12,447 bases of DNA from Bacillota bacterium (GTDB taxonomy: Bacteria > Bacillota > Bacilli > Alicyclobacillales > Alicyclobacillaceae). The stretch spans positions 1-12,447 of the forward strand of contig JAKADF010000043.1 of the NCBI GenBank assembly GCA_021820805.1, given 5' to 3'. The notes under the pieces are model-generated. The model was given only the letters and a program-made list of their open reading frames with translations, was not told the origin of the DNA and did not search any database. A program made the translations under genes and the position numbers. Each line of letters starts with the position of its first letter. Position 1 is the stretch's first letter. Positions 1 to 6,052 of the stretch are shown here, piece by piece.

Positions 1-193
1 GGGTCCGGGCAGGCCTAGGAGGCATAGGGCTCATTATGGCAGTAAAAGCGGAGGGGCCCGGGCAGGCCCAGGAGGCATAGGGCTCATTATGGCAGTAAAA
101 GCGGCAGGGTCCGGGTGGGCCTAGGAGTCATAGGGCGCATTATGGCAGTAAAAGCAGAGGGGTCCGGGTAGGCAGGCCTAGGAGTCATAGGGC
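1..193. repeat. 53-bp GC-rich tandem repeat, three full units plus a degenerate fourth
   Basis: Three head-to-tail units of exactly 53 bp occupy 1-53, 54-106 and 107-159. A fourth, cut short and carrying a 4-base insertion near its start, runs from 160 to about 193. Each unit opens with GGGYCCGGG and contains CATTATGGCAGTAAAAGC without change in units 1-3. The units differ by a few substitutions, and the array probably continues beyond the left edge. It is far more GC-rich than the AT-leaning genes that follow. 53 is not a multiple of three, so the array does not encode a repeated peptide. There are no unique spacers between units, so this is a minisatellite and not a CRISPR array. Function unknown. 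Confidence 0.9.
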
Positions 194-322
194 CCAGGCA
201 GGTCGATGAGGCAGAGCCAGAGCAGGCCGCGCATGCTGCGCCAAGCCAAGCCTCGCTATTTCGTCCCAGATCACGCCACAGAAACATACTTTCTTGTTAA
301 AGAAGGCATCCCCAATTCACCA
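194..322. other. Intergenic stretch between the tandem repeat and the first promoter; no gene seen
   Basis: Positions 194-290 remain GC-rich and then change abruptly to AT-rich sequence near 285. I see a short hairpin (GCGCA, loop TGC, TGCGC at 229-241) and a weak TTCTT/AAGAA pair just before 305, neither convincing as a terminator. No open reading frame here has a ribosome binding site. The one long minus-strand frame reads through the repeat units and is rejected. Confidence 0.5.
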
Positions 323-351
323 TTGATCTTTTTAGAGCCTTAGTGTACTAT
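323..351 (+). promoter_or_regulatory. Sigma-A-type promoter of the ABC/GntR operon
   Basis: A -35 box TTGATC (323-328) and a -10 box TACTAT (346-351) are separated by exactly 17 bp, which fits a housekeeping promoter. It lies about 70 bp before the GTG start of the first gene. The -10 box is inside an inverted repeat (see the operator entry), which suggests direct repression. Read from the sequence; not tested. Confidence 0.6.
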
Positions 352-367
352 TCAACTAGTTCACTAA
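340..367. promoter_or_regulatory. Candidate operator dyad for the YtrA-type repressor
   Basis: TTAGTGTACTA (340-350) and TAGTTCACTAA (357-367) form an inverted repeat, 10 of 11 positions matching, around a 6-bp centre. The left arm covers most of the -10 hexamer and the right arm the likely transcription start, so a bound dimer would block the promoter. A further CACTAA copy follows at 370-375. YtrA-subfamily GntR proteins usually repress their own operon through such a dyad, so the regulator encoded at 1231-1605 is the natural candidate. Confidence 0.6.
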
Positions 368-419
368 GTCACTAATTCTTATACAGCGTTAAAATGAATT
401 CGCACAGGGAGAGATTATA

Positions 420-1226
420 GTGCAGCCATGGTTGATGATGTTTAAAAAGGATTTACGAATGAGCAAATTAAGCCTCATTGGTTTTTGTGTACTTATTGCG
501 GTATCTTTGCTTTTTGTCTCCATCAGTTACACAAATGAGCGGGGATCAGCGTTTGCTATTGGGTTGATGGCAATGCTTATGGGGCCAATAATTTTGTACT
601 TTCCGGTTCATCTCTTATTGTCTTTGCGTCATGAGTGGCATAAGTCGGCACCAATATGGTTGCATACACCAATCTCTGGTTATGGACTATTGTTGTCCAA
701 AGCAGTAGTAGGGTTAATTTATTTTCTTGCATGTTTAATCATCATGATCCTATTTGGCTATTGGATCTCGCAGATTGGGTTACATCGATGGATAGCTCCT
801 CTCGGTGATATACACGCGCAAACATTGCAAAGTTTAATTCCTGATATTTGGACCGTCATTCTGTTTGGGTTGCTGGGAATTGTCGCAATCGGAATTTATA
901 TGGGTGTATGGGCTGCCCTGATTTCTGTCAGCATGCAGAGTGTGAAAAATCAGTGGAGTAAATTTTCGCTGCTGCTTGGGGTTATCATCTTTTTGATACC
1001 TACATGGGGATTTGCAGAGCTGTCACGAGTAAGTTTTCTAAGACAGGTGCTACGTATAGGGCAGATTGATATTCCATTTCGTGTACAAATCTCATCGACT
1101 GCACCAATGGTCGATCACGTTGGTCACCTAACGCTCTATACAGGTACAATTATTGCTTATGTTCTCGTAGTGTCTGTCGTGTTTTATCTTACGGGTTGGC
1201 TGCTCGACAAGAAGGTTGAGGTGTGA
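420..1226 (+). CDS. ABC transporter permease (integral membrane subunit)
   Basis: This is a 268-residue, strongly hydrophobic protein with about six predicted membrane segments (roughly residues 17-36, 47-69, 90-117, 143-172, 181-199 and 240-262). A short basic amino end precedes the first segment. I recognise no enzyme motif. It is called a permease because it shares an operon with a GntR repressor and an ABC ATPase, an arrangement known from ytr-type operons of Bacilli. The start is GTG at 420, preceded by AGGGAGAG (406-413) at 6-nt spacing. Its stop lies just before the next start, so the genes are probably translationally coupled. Here the permease comes first, whereas in many ytr-like operons the regulator leads. 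Substrate unknown; in relatives these systems respond to cell-envelope stress or antibiotics. Confidence 0.7.
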   Translation: MQPWLMMFKKDLRMSKLSLIGFCVLIAVSLLFVSISYTNERGSAFAIGLMAMLMGPIILYFPVHLLLSLRHEWHKSAPIWLHTPISGYGLLLSKAVVGLIYFLACLIIMILFGYWISQIGLHRWIAPLGDIHAQTLQSLIPDIWTVILFGLLGIVAIGIYMGVWAALISVSMQSVKNQWSKFSLLLGVIIFLIPTWGFAELSRVSFLRQVLRIGQIDIPFRVQISSTAPMVDHVGHLTLYTGTIIAYVLVVSVVFYLTGWLLDKKVEV

Positions 1227-1230
1227 CGTG

Positions 1231-1605
1231 ATGGGGAAGGCGTTCACTTCAACTCAACCGATTTATCTCCAACTTGTCTCGCGGATTTGCAAACAAATCG
1301 TACGTGGTGACGTGTCTCCTGGAGAAAAACTTCCTTCCGTACGGGAGATGGCGATTGAATCCGGTGTGAATCCAAACACAGTTTCACGTGTTTACGCTGA
1401 GCTAGAACGAATGGAAGTAGCAGAACCGAGGCGTGGGCAAGGGACGTTTGTGACTGAAAGAATAACTAGGCTGAATCGGTTGCGTACTGAACTTAAACGT
1501 AATCAGATTGAGTCATTTGTCACAGATATGCGTGAAATGGGATTCACGAATGAAGAAGTATTGTCTGGTCTTATAGATTATTTCGCAGAGTCAAAAGAGA
1601 GTTAA
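1231..1605 (+). CDS. GntR-family transcriptional regulator, YtrA subfamily
   Basis: This 124-residue protein has an amino-terminal GntR winged helix (from about residue 10 to 75). The familiar pattern is visible: QPIYLQLVSRI, then GEKLPSVREMA, NPNTVSRVYAELE and a wing ending RGQGTFV. Only about 45 residues follow. That short helical tail, rather than a ligand-binding FCD or UTRA domain, is the mark of the YtrA subfamily, which usually represses its own ABC transporter operon. I chose ATG 1231 because GAGGTG (1218-1223) lies 7 nt upstream; a GTG at 1228 is possible. Upstream in-frame TTG at 1216 overlaps the permease and is unlikely. The dyad at 340-367 is the probable target. Confidence 0.88.
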   Translation: MGKAFTSTQPIYLQLVSRICKQIVRGDVSPGEKLPSVREMAIESGVNPNTVSRVYAELERMEVAEPRRGQGTFVTERITRLNRLRTELKRNQIESFVTDMREMGFTNEEVLSGLIDYFAESKES

Positions 1606-1652
1606 ACAAAGTCATATGCAAGTCACTATTTTTCAATTAAGGAGAATGCAGA

Positions 1653-2369
1653 ATGAGCAATATTAGTGTGGTGTTTGAAGATGTTACAAAACGGTATTTG
1701 CAGCAAGTGGCGGTACGCGGCGTAAGCTTTGAATTACCGAAAGGGAAGATGATTGGCCTTATTGGACCAAATGGCAGCGGTAAATCGACTATGTTGAAAC
1801 TTATGGCCGGTCTGCTACGTCCCTCATCCGGTCGGGTTCTAGTTGAGGGCCAATTGGCAAATCGGCGAATTGGCAATATCGTTTCTTATGCGTCAGATAA
1901 AGATGTGTTGTATGGGTTCTATACTTTAGGTGAGATGGTCAACTTCTATAAAGAAATTTTTTCCGATTTTGATGCTCAAAGAGCCAAAGAAATGATGTCG
2001 TTTTTGAGCCTTGCACCTACAGTTCGTGTAAGAGCACTCTCGAAAGGAAACGCAGCCAGACTCAAAATGTTGCTTGCTGTGTCACGAAATGCACCGCTCA
2101 TTTTAATGGACGAACCATTGTCAGGTATTGATCCAATGGCTAGGACGTCTATAATTAAAAGCCTTATATCGTTCATTGATTTGAATAACCAGACAGTTAT
2201 TCTCTCTACTCATGAGGTGGCAGAAGTTGAGCCTCTGCTTGACACTGTCGTGCTAGTGAATAATGGACAGGTATGCAATGTTCAGGATATTGTGGATATC
2301 CAGACAGAGCACCATCAGAGCCTTGCAGAATGGATGGAAAAGACCCTGGGTGCAACCGCAAAGGTATAA
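1653..2369 (+). CDS. ABC transporter ATP-binding protein (YtrB-like)
   Basis: This 238-residue ATPase should power the permease encoded at 420-1226. Visible motifs are Walker A GPNGSGKST (residues 38-46), a signature LSKGN (129-133) in place of LSGGQ, Walker B LILMDEP (149-155) with Asp153 and Glu154, a D-loop SGID and an H-loop with His187. No clear Q-loop glutamine is seen where one is expected: the stretch reads SYASDKDVLYG near residue 80. The LSKG form of the signature is common in GntR-linked exporters of the YtrB/BcrA type, so it does not imply inactivity. The start is ATG at 1653 with AAGGAG at 1639-1644. A 47-bp gap separates it from the regulator, and it is the last clear gene of the operon. 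Confidence 0.9.
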   Translation: MSNISVVFEDVTKRYLQQVAVRGVSFELPKGKMIGLIGPNGSGKSTMLKLMAGLLRPSSGRVLVEGQLANRRIGNIVSYASDKDVLYGFYTLGEMVNFYKEIFSDFDAQRAKEMMSFLSLAPTVRVRALSKGNAARLKMLLAVSRNAPLILMDEPLSGIDPMARTSIIKSLISFIDLNNQTVILSTHEVAEVEPLLDTVVLVNNGQVCNVQDIVDIQTEHHQSLAEWMEKTLGATAKV

Positions 2370-2558
2370 TAAACTAGGTGTTTGGCTGTCCTGAAGCTAG
2401 ATGTTTGAGTTAAGCAGTTCTTGGATCCGTTTGTCTAATGATCTTTACCGGGACAACGCCTTATAATGGATGTTGTCCAGAATCATTTTTAAGTACTATG
2501 AAGTATCAAATCCGGTATAATGATTCCGGTTCAAAATTGAATGCCGGAGTGACGGAAA
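2370..2558. promoter_or_regulatory. Intergenic region with a 7-bp hairpin and possible -10 boxes
   Basis: GGACAAC (2451-2457) and GTTGTCC (2472-2478) form a perfect 7-bp stem around a 14-base loop, with TTTTT at 2486-2490. It could be a weak terminator of the ABC operon or an operator. A TATAAT lies in the loop (2462-2467) and another at 2516-2521. Neither has a good -35 at 16-18 bp, so I do not assign a promoter with confidence. GGAGTGA at 2546-2552 is the ribosome binding site of the next gene. Confidence 0.35.
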
Positions 2559-3224
2559 ATGCCTTGGGATGTAATGAATATTATCGGCACCATCGCCTTT
2601 GCCGTCAGCGGTGCCATTGTTGCCATGGAAGAACGATATGATATCCTTGGCGTTTTTGTTTTAGGGTTTGCGACCGCATTTGGCGGGGGGATTGTGCGCA
2701 ATTTACTGATTGGCCTCCCAATACCCAGCGTATGGGGTCAGTCATTATTATTTAAAGTTGCACTCATTTCAATGGTTTTTATCTTTTTCTCACCTGTCAG
2801 ATGGATTAAACGATCTTTTCGACTTATGAATCTTTTTGATGCAATTGGTTTATCTGCTTTTGCAATTCAGGGGGGGCTTTATGCTTATCAAACCCACCAC
2901 GGAATTGCTGCTGTAATTGCGGCATCCGTTATGACTGGGGTTGGGGGCGGCATGATTCGAGATGTGCTTGCAAAACGGAAGCCTCTAGTATTGCGTGAGG
3001 AAATTTATGCTGTATGGGCTGTAGCGGCTGGGGTGGTAATAGGTCTTGGATGGGTTCAAAGTGCCTATGCTCTGTATATCCTTTTTGTACTCGTTGTGTC
3101 TTTTCGAATGATTTCCCTTTATTTTCATTGGCAGTTGCCTGTACGCCAATTGCCGCATTTTAATCCGGTAAATCCGATTAATTCTGGAACGGGAGAGCCA
3201 ACGAGTGACCATTTGGATATGTAG
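2559..3224 (+). CDS. TRIC/UPF0126 (YadS-like) membrane protein, putative cation channel
   Basis: This is a 221-residue membrane protein of the UPF0126 family, now called trimeric intracellular cation channels (TRIC). The family's internal duplication is plain: the first half carries AFAVSGAIVAMEE and later GGGIVRNLLIG, and the second half AFAIQGGLYAYQ and GGGMIRDVLAKRKPLVL. This fits the family's 3+3+1 helix layout, with glycine-rich kinks in the pore helices. Prokaryotic members conduct K+/Na+ in vitro, but their role in the cell is unclear. ATG 2559 is chosen because GGAGTGA lies 6 nt upstream; an internal ATG at 2574 would trim five residues. The tail after about residue 195 is hydrophilic. 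It may be co-transcribed with the gene 43 bp downstream. Confidence 0.88.
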   Translation: MPWDVMNIIGTIAFAVSGAIVAMEERYDILGVFVLGFATAFGGGIVRNLLIGLPIPSVWGQSLLFKVALISMVFIFFSPVRWIKRSFRLMNLFDAIGLSAFAIQGGLYAYQTHHGIAAVIAASVMTGVGGGMIRDVLAKRKPLVLREEIYAVWAVAAGVVIGLGWVQSAYALYILFVLVVSFRMISLYFHWQLPVRQLPHFNPVNPINSGTGEPTSDHLDM

Positions 3225-3267
3225 CCATTTGTAAAACAATGCTGTTTCTTGGACCGGAGAAGATAGG

Positions 3268-3801
3268 ATGAAGCGTTCCACGTTTGTATGGATTATCCTG
3301 ATAGCCGTATTTACTTTGTTTAGTATGTCAGGTTTTCTACTTAGTCGTTACAAGCAGATGAGTAAAGATAAACCGATAGATGGTATTGAGTGCAGCAGTG
3401 AAAGTGTGCCATTAAAGATGCACATCCATGCTCATCTTGCAATTTTCGTGAACGGACGCAAAATTGTTGTTCCTGAAGGAATCGGGATTCGAGAAAGTGA
3501 AGGTTGCGTATATTGGCTTCATACGCATGCGAATGACGGGGTTATCCATGTAGAATCACCTGTGGTGAGACAATTTACCTTGGGTCAGTTCTTTGATATC
3601 TGGAAACAAAAACTTTCGGATACACAAGTGGGTCAATTTTCTAATGGGACAAACAGACTTAAAGTGTATGTGAACGGAAAACCGTATACAGGAGATCCAC
3701 GCAATATAACACTACAATCTCATATGCAAATTGTTCTTGAGGCAGGTCCTAAGTTTGTACCTCCTATGTCATTTACATGGCCCGCTGATTTGCCGCAGTA
3801 A
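3268..3801 (+). CDS. Membrane-anchored, histidine-rich protein of unknown function
   Basis: The 177-residue product has one amino-terminal hydrophobic segment (residues 7-26) and no lipobox, so it is probably a signal anchor with the rest outside the cell. The exported part has a striking set of histidines: HIHAH (52-56), HTH (85-87), His94 and His152. Around them lie short strands such as AIFVNGRKIVVPEGIGI and LKVYVNGKPY. Two cysteines (42 and 80) could form a disulfide. I recall similar uncharacterised proteins in Gram-positive bacteria but cannot name a function. The clustered histidines suggest metal binding, which is inference only. The start has GGAG 9-12 nt upstream. It is convergent with the dehydrogenase operon and is probably unrelated to it. 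Confidence 0.72.
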   Translation: MKRSTFVWIILIAVFTLFSMSGFLLSRYKQMSKDKPIDGIECSSESVPLKMHIHAHLAIFVNGRKIVVPEGIGIRESEGCVYWLHTHANDGVIHVESPVVRQFTLGQFFDIWKQKLSDTQVGQFSNGTNRLKVYVNGKPYTGDPRNITLQSHMQIVLEAGPKFVPPMSFTWPADLPQ

Positions 3802-3853
3802 ACAGCAGCGAACCGTAGTAAACCGCGGTAATACGGCAATAGTAAAATCGAAC

Positions 3854-3943
3854 AATTTGGGAGGAACCGTTCTAAATTTGGCTTTTGCTTCAATTTAGTA
3901 TGGTTTGTTTGTATTACAAATGATATACGGCGACTCCCAAATT
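3854..3943. repeat. Perfect 10-bp inverted repeat bounding 90 bp in a convergent intergenic region
   Basis: AATTTGGGAG (3854-3863) and CTCCCAAATT (3934-3943) are exact reverse complements 70 bp apart. Inside are two smaller dyads: CTAAATT/AATTTAG (3872-3878, 3892-3898) and TTTGTA-T-TACAAA (3908-3920). The + strand gene ends at 3801 and the - strand gene at 3958, so it may fold as a bidirectional transcription stop, though no clean T-run follows the outer stem. The outer arms could also be ends of a small MITE-like insertion, but I see no target-site duplication. Confidence 0.5.
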
Positions 3944-3957
3944 TCCTGATGAATACA

Positions 3958-5202
3958 TTACATGTTAGCTGATTCAGTTAGAAATGATTGTTCCCACGCT
4001 CTGTATAAATTCCGGCGTGCATCTTGGATTCCAGGATGAAATTGGATGATTGCCTCAGCCCGAACATCTTGAACATGCTGCATGGCATTGCGTATTTTGG
4101 ATTCACCATCGGATCCGAGTAATCCTGCATCGTAACAAATTGATGTTGCCGCTAATTGACCTTGTGCCATTGCGACTGCCGCACTTTCAACTCCGGTTAT
4201 ATTTCCTGCAACATAAAGCCCGTCAACTAGAGTCTGCAAACGTTCGCTGTGAATCGGTATGTGACCGCCTAATTCTGGGACGTAAGTAAACTTACAGCCT
4301 GCGACAGATGCTAATTCTGCAAGAGGATATAAACCACCGGCAATTGCTGCGAAATCAACTGGCTCATCTCTTTCCGTGCCAGGAATCGGCTCACCTTTCC
4401 AGTTCAAGTCGGCAAGCGTTACAGATTCTACCTTGTCTGTACCATTAATAGCGAGTGCACAAGTTCTGAGTTTAAGTGGAACGTCCCAAACGTTCACACC
4501 TCTTCTTGGAAGAAAATGAACAGCTACTTCAGACATGTCGAACCCTTTTATGATTTGACCGCCTAACTTTAAAAGCGGTGATGGAGATAAATGAGATAGA
4601 TCAGATAATAATTTAAGAGCGCTGGCCGGTTTGGAGCTTTTCCTGGAGAATGGGTTATCTGGCGGTAGTACTATACTTGCTAATTCAACGCCGCTAGCAG
4701 TCAGTTCTCTAGAAATTGCCATAGATAATACGTTAACACCAATAACGATGCCTCTTGTACCAGGTTTAACAAAGTGCACATTCGTCATTACTTGCGCTGC
4801 ACCTATTGACATTACGCCAGGCAGTGTCCAGCCTGGAACGGGAGACGGGACTTCCGCAGCTCCAGTGGCAAGGAGTAAATTCTTCGCGTTAAGTGTCTTT
4901 TCTGGTAAAAATATTCGCCAACCTTGGTTAGTTTTGATTAAATCGTGTACAGACTCCCCGCATTGGATTGAGACGTCAAGATCCGTATTTTGACGGATGA
5001 GTTCTGCGGCAGCGTGTCTACCTATCCACCACTGGTTTGGTGCCTCTTCGTGAAACTGGCCAATCATTCGTCCGCCAGGTGTCGGGAATTCGTCTACAAT
5101 TGTTACTTTTAGGCCGTTTTCAGCGGCAACTTTTGCTGCAGAAAGACCAGCAGGTCCAGCTCCAACGATAACGAGATCGAAGTCATTGTTGTTATTCTTC
5201 AT
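3958..5202 (-). CDS. FAD-dependent electron-transfer subunit of a D-hydroxyproline/D-proline dehydrogenase (HcnB-like)
   Basis: This 414-residue flavoprotein belongs to the group that includes HcnB and the second flavin subunit of heteromeric opine, hydroxyproline and proline dehydrogenases. The amino end binds FAD dinucleotide: VIVGAGPAGLSAA with GxGxxG at 14-19 and an acidic residue closing strand 2, then PGGRM. A second nucleotide-binding region begins near 150 (IVIGVNVLSMAI, not a canonical GxGxxG). GLYVAGNITGVESAAVAM near the carboxyl end is the usual second FAD contact. Many HcnB-type proteins end in a BFD-type [2Fe-2S] domain; here it is missing and encoded separately at 5538-5807. The ATG has GGAAGG 6 nt upstream and overlaps the preceding gene by 11 bp, indicating coupling. 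It probably relays electrons from the DAO subunit. Confidence 0.83.
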   Translation of the reverse strand: MKNNNNDFDLVIVGAGPAGLSAAKVAAENGLKVTIVDEFPTPGGRMIGQFHEEAPNQWWIGRHAAAELIRQNTDLDVSIQCGESVHDLIKTNQGWRIFLPEKTLNAKNLLLATGAAEVPSPVPGWTLPGVMSIGAAQVMTNVHFVKPGTRGIVIGVNVLSMAISRELTASGVELASIVLPPDNPFSRKSSKPASALKLLSDLSHLSPSPLLKLGGQIIKGFDMSEVAVHFLPRRGVNVWDVPLKLRTCALAINGTDKVESVTLADLNWKGEPIPGTERDEPVDFAAIAGGLYPLAELASVAGCKFTYVPELGGHIPIHSERLQTLVDGLYVAGNITGVESAAVAMAQGQLAATSICYDAGLLGSDGESKIRNAMQHVQDVRAEAIIQFHPGIQDARRNLYRAWEQSFLTESANM

Positions 5203-5536
5203 CTAATACCTTCCTTCCCGTTATTACGTTTTGCAGTTGTCTGCCGGAGAAGACTGCCATACCGTCTTCAAGGGGCGTAAGGCACGCGCGTACTGGGCCT
5301 TTCCCCTGAAGTTCAACTCTGCATTCCATACAGTGCCCAATTGCGCAATAGAATCCATGCGGAGAACCAGTTTCCTCATGTCTTCTAAGCAGGCGAACGC
5401 CGTTCGCGAGCAGTGCCGCGGCAATCGGCTCTCCAGCATAACCTTCCATTTTGTTTCCATCAAAAGTGAAACTAATTTTTTTACGCTCAGGACATGCACC
5501 TAAAATTGGGTGATTTTGTATGCGTAAAGTATTCAT
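5192..5536 (-). CDS. Small ferredoxin-type (2Fe-2S)-binding subunit (HcnA-like, Fer2_4)
   Basis: The product is 114 residues with the plant-type [2Fe-2S] ligand pattern of the Fer2_4/HcnA group: Cys64-x4-Cys69-x2-Cys72 (YCAIGHCMEC) and Cys85 in VRACLTP. The preceding stretch ISFTFDGNKMEGYAGEPIAAALLANGV is the usual beta-grasp amino end of this family. Such proteins are the small iron-sulfur subunit of heteromeric amino-acid dehydrogenases. GGAGG lies 9 nt before ATG 5536. Only one base separates this start from the upstream stop, and the downstream gene starts within its last codons, so the three genes are tightly coupled. An extra Cys15 is outside the cluster motif. Confidence 0.85.
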   Translation of the reverse strand: MNTLRIQNHPILGACPERKKISFTFDGNKMEGYAGEPIAAALLANGVRLLRRHEETGSPHGFYCAIGHCMECRVELQGKGPVRACLTPLEDGMAVFSGRQLQNVITGRKVLDEE

Positions 5537-5537
5537 C

Positions 5538-5807
5538 TTATTCTTCCTCCGCTAATTGGCCAAAAGTAACAGGACGAATTGGGGGACGGTAAGATAGGTT
5601 TTCCGTTGTATGTGGAGCTTTTTCATCCTTTTCATGAATCCAGGTCTCGACTAAATGCCGGCAAACTCTGCCCTGGCAAGCCCCCATTGTAACTCTCGTT
5701 TTCATCTTGAGCTGCCTTGAAGTGACTGCCCCGGAAGAGTAAGCCTCTTCTAATTGTTCGATAGATATTTCTTCGCAACGGCATACAATCAATGATGGCT
5801 TTGCCAT
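5538..5807 (-). CDS. Stand-alone BFD-type (2Fe-2S)-binding subunit
   Basis: This 89-residue protein has the BFD-like [2Fe-2S] motif: Cys9-x-Cys11 (VCRCEEI) and Cys44-x4-Cys49 (GACQGRVC). Its tail RPPIRPVTFGQLAEEE resembles the end of the BFD domain that closes many HcnB-type proteins, so it looks like that domain carried as its own gene. A longer in-frame reading from 5879 exists, but the added residues are hydrophobic with no ribosome site. ATG 5807 has GGAGG 7 nt upstream and starts right before the conserved cysteines. First gene of a three-gene - strand operon. Comparable four-part dehydrogenases with a separate small Fe-S subunit are known for dye-linked proline dehydrogenases; the match in role is inference. 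Confidence 0.82.
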   Translation of the reverse strand: MAKPSLIVCRCEEISIEQLEEAYSSGAVTSRQLKMKTRVTMGACQGRVCRHLVETWIHEKDEKAPHTTENLSYRPPIRPVTFGQLAEEE

Positions 5808-5825
5808 GTTCCCGCCTCCAACGTG

Positions 5826-5859
5826 ATTTGCATAGAACAGATAATTTGTTGTTGCAAAT
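5826..5859. promoter_or_regulatory. ATTTGCA/TGCAAAT inverted repeat in the leader of the - strand operon
   Basis: ATTTGCA (5826-5832) and TGCAAAT (5853-5859) are exact reverse complements with 20 bp between them, ending about 20 bp upstream of the first - strand start codon. They could be a spaced operator or a leader hairpin near the ribosome binding site. ATTTGCA recurs at 10422-10428, in the leader of the FadR-type gene. A second leader dyad, ATACT/AGTAT, lies at 5882-5897. Confidence 0.4.
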
Positions 5860-5952
5860 GTCAGGAATAAAAATGCCAAATATACTATTCAAAGTATTAT
5901 TTAATTTGTTATATCGTTTGACCATTCTGTTTATTAATTTCCAAGTGGTGTG

Positions 5953-5970
5953 TATAATCAACTATATAGT
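5953..5970 (+). promoter_or_regulatory. -10 box and palindrome controlling the catalytic operon
   Basis: TATAAT at 5953-5958 is a consensus -10 box for rightward transcription, about 95 bp before the GTG at 6053. The best -35 at 17 bp (TTTATT, 5930-5935) is poor, so an activator may be needed. Next to it, ACTATATAGT (5961-5970) is a perfect 10-bp palindrome at the expected transcription start, and it overlaps the opposing promoter. It is a candidate operator for both directions. ACTATATA recurs at 10371-10378, next to the FadR-type gene promoter. Confidence 0.45.
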
Positions 5971-5994
5971 ATATCAAACGAAATATTGGTGCAA
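5966..5994 (-). promoter_or_regulatory. Sigma-A-type promoter of the - strand electron-transfer operon
   Basis: Read on the - strand, TTGCAC (5994-5989) and TACTAT (5971-5966) are 17 bp apart. This gives a leader of roughly 150 bases to the ATG at 5807, long enough to hold the dyads at 5882-5897 and 5826-5859. The -10 overlaps the palindrome ACTATATAGT, so a protein bound there would affect both divergent operons. Confidence 0.5.
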
Positions 5995-6052
5995 TTCGAT
6001 AATTTCACTTGTGTACGATGCTTTCGAAATGTGAAAGAGGGGAACTACCACA

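Noticed and set aside
1..193. CRISPR array
   Set aside because: The units abut directly with no unique spacers.
87..287. Minus-strand open frame of 66 codons across the left repeat
   Set aside because: It reads through the 53-bp repeat units, has a repetitive low-complexity product and no convincing ribosome binding site.
2438..2641. Small + strand frame of 67 codons before the TRIC gene
   Set aside because: It overlaps the TRIC gene in another frame, has no ribosome site, and its product looks like a shifted reading of that gene.
4631..4993. 120-codon + strand frame
   Set aside because: It is antisense to the HcnB-like flavoprotein gene, has no ribosome site and no recognisable domain.
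5808..5879. Upstream extension of the BFD-type protein (24 extra codons)
   Set aside because: The added segment is hydrophobic and lies before a strong GGAGG site that serves the ATG at 5807.
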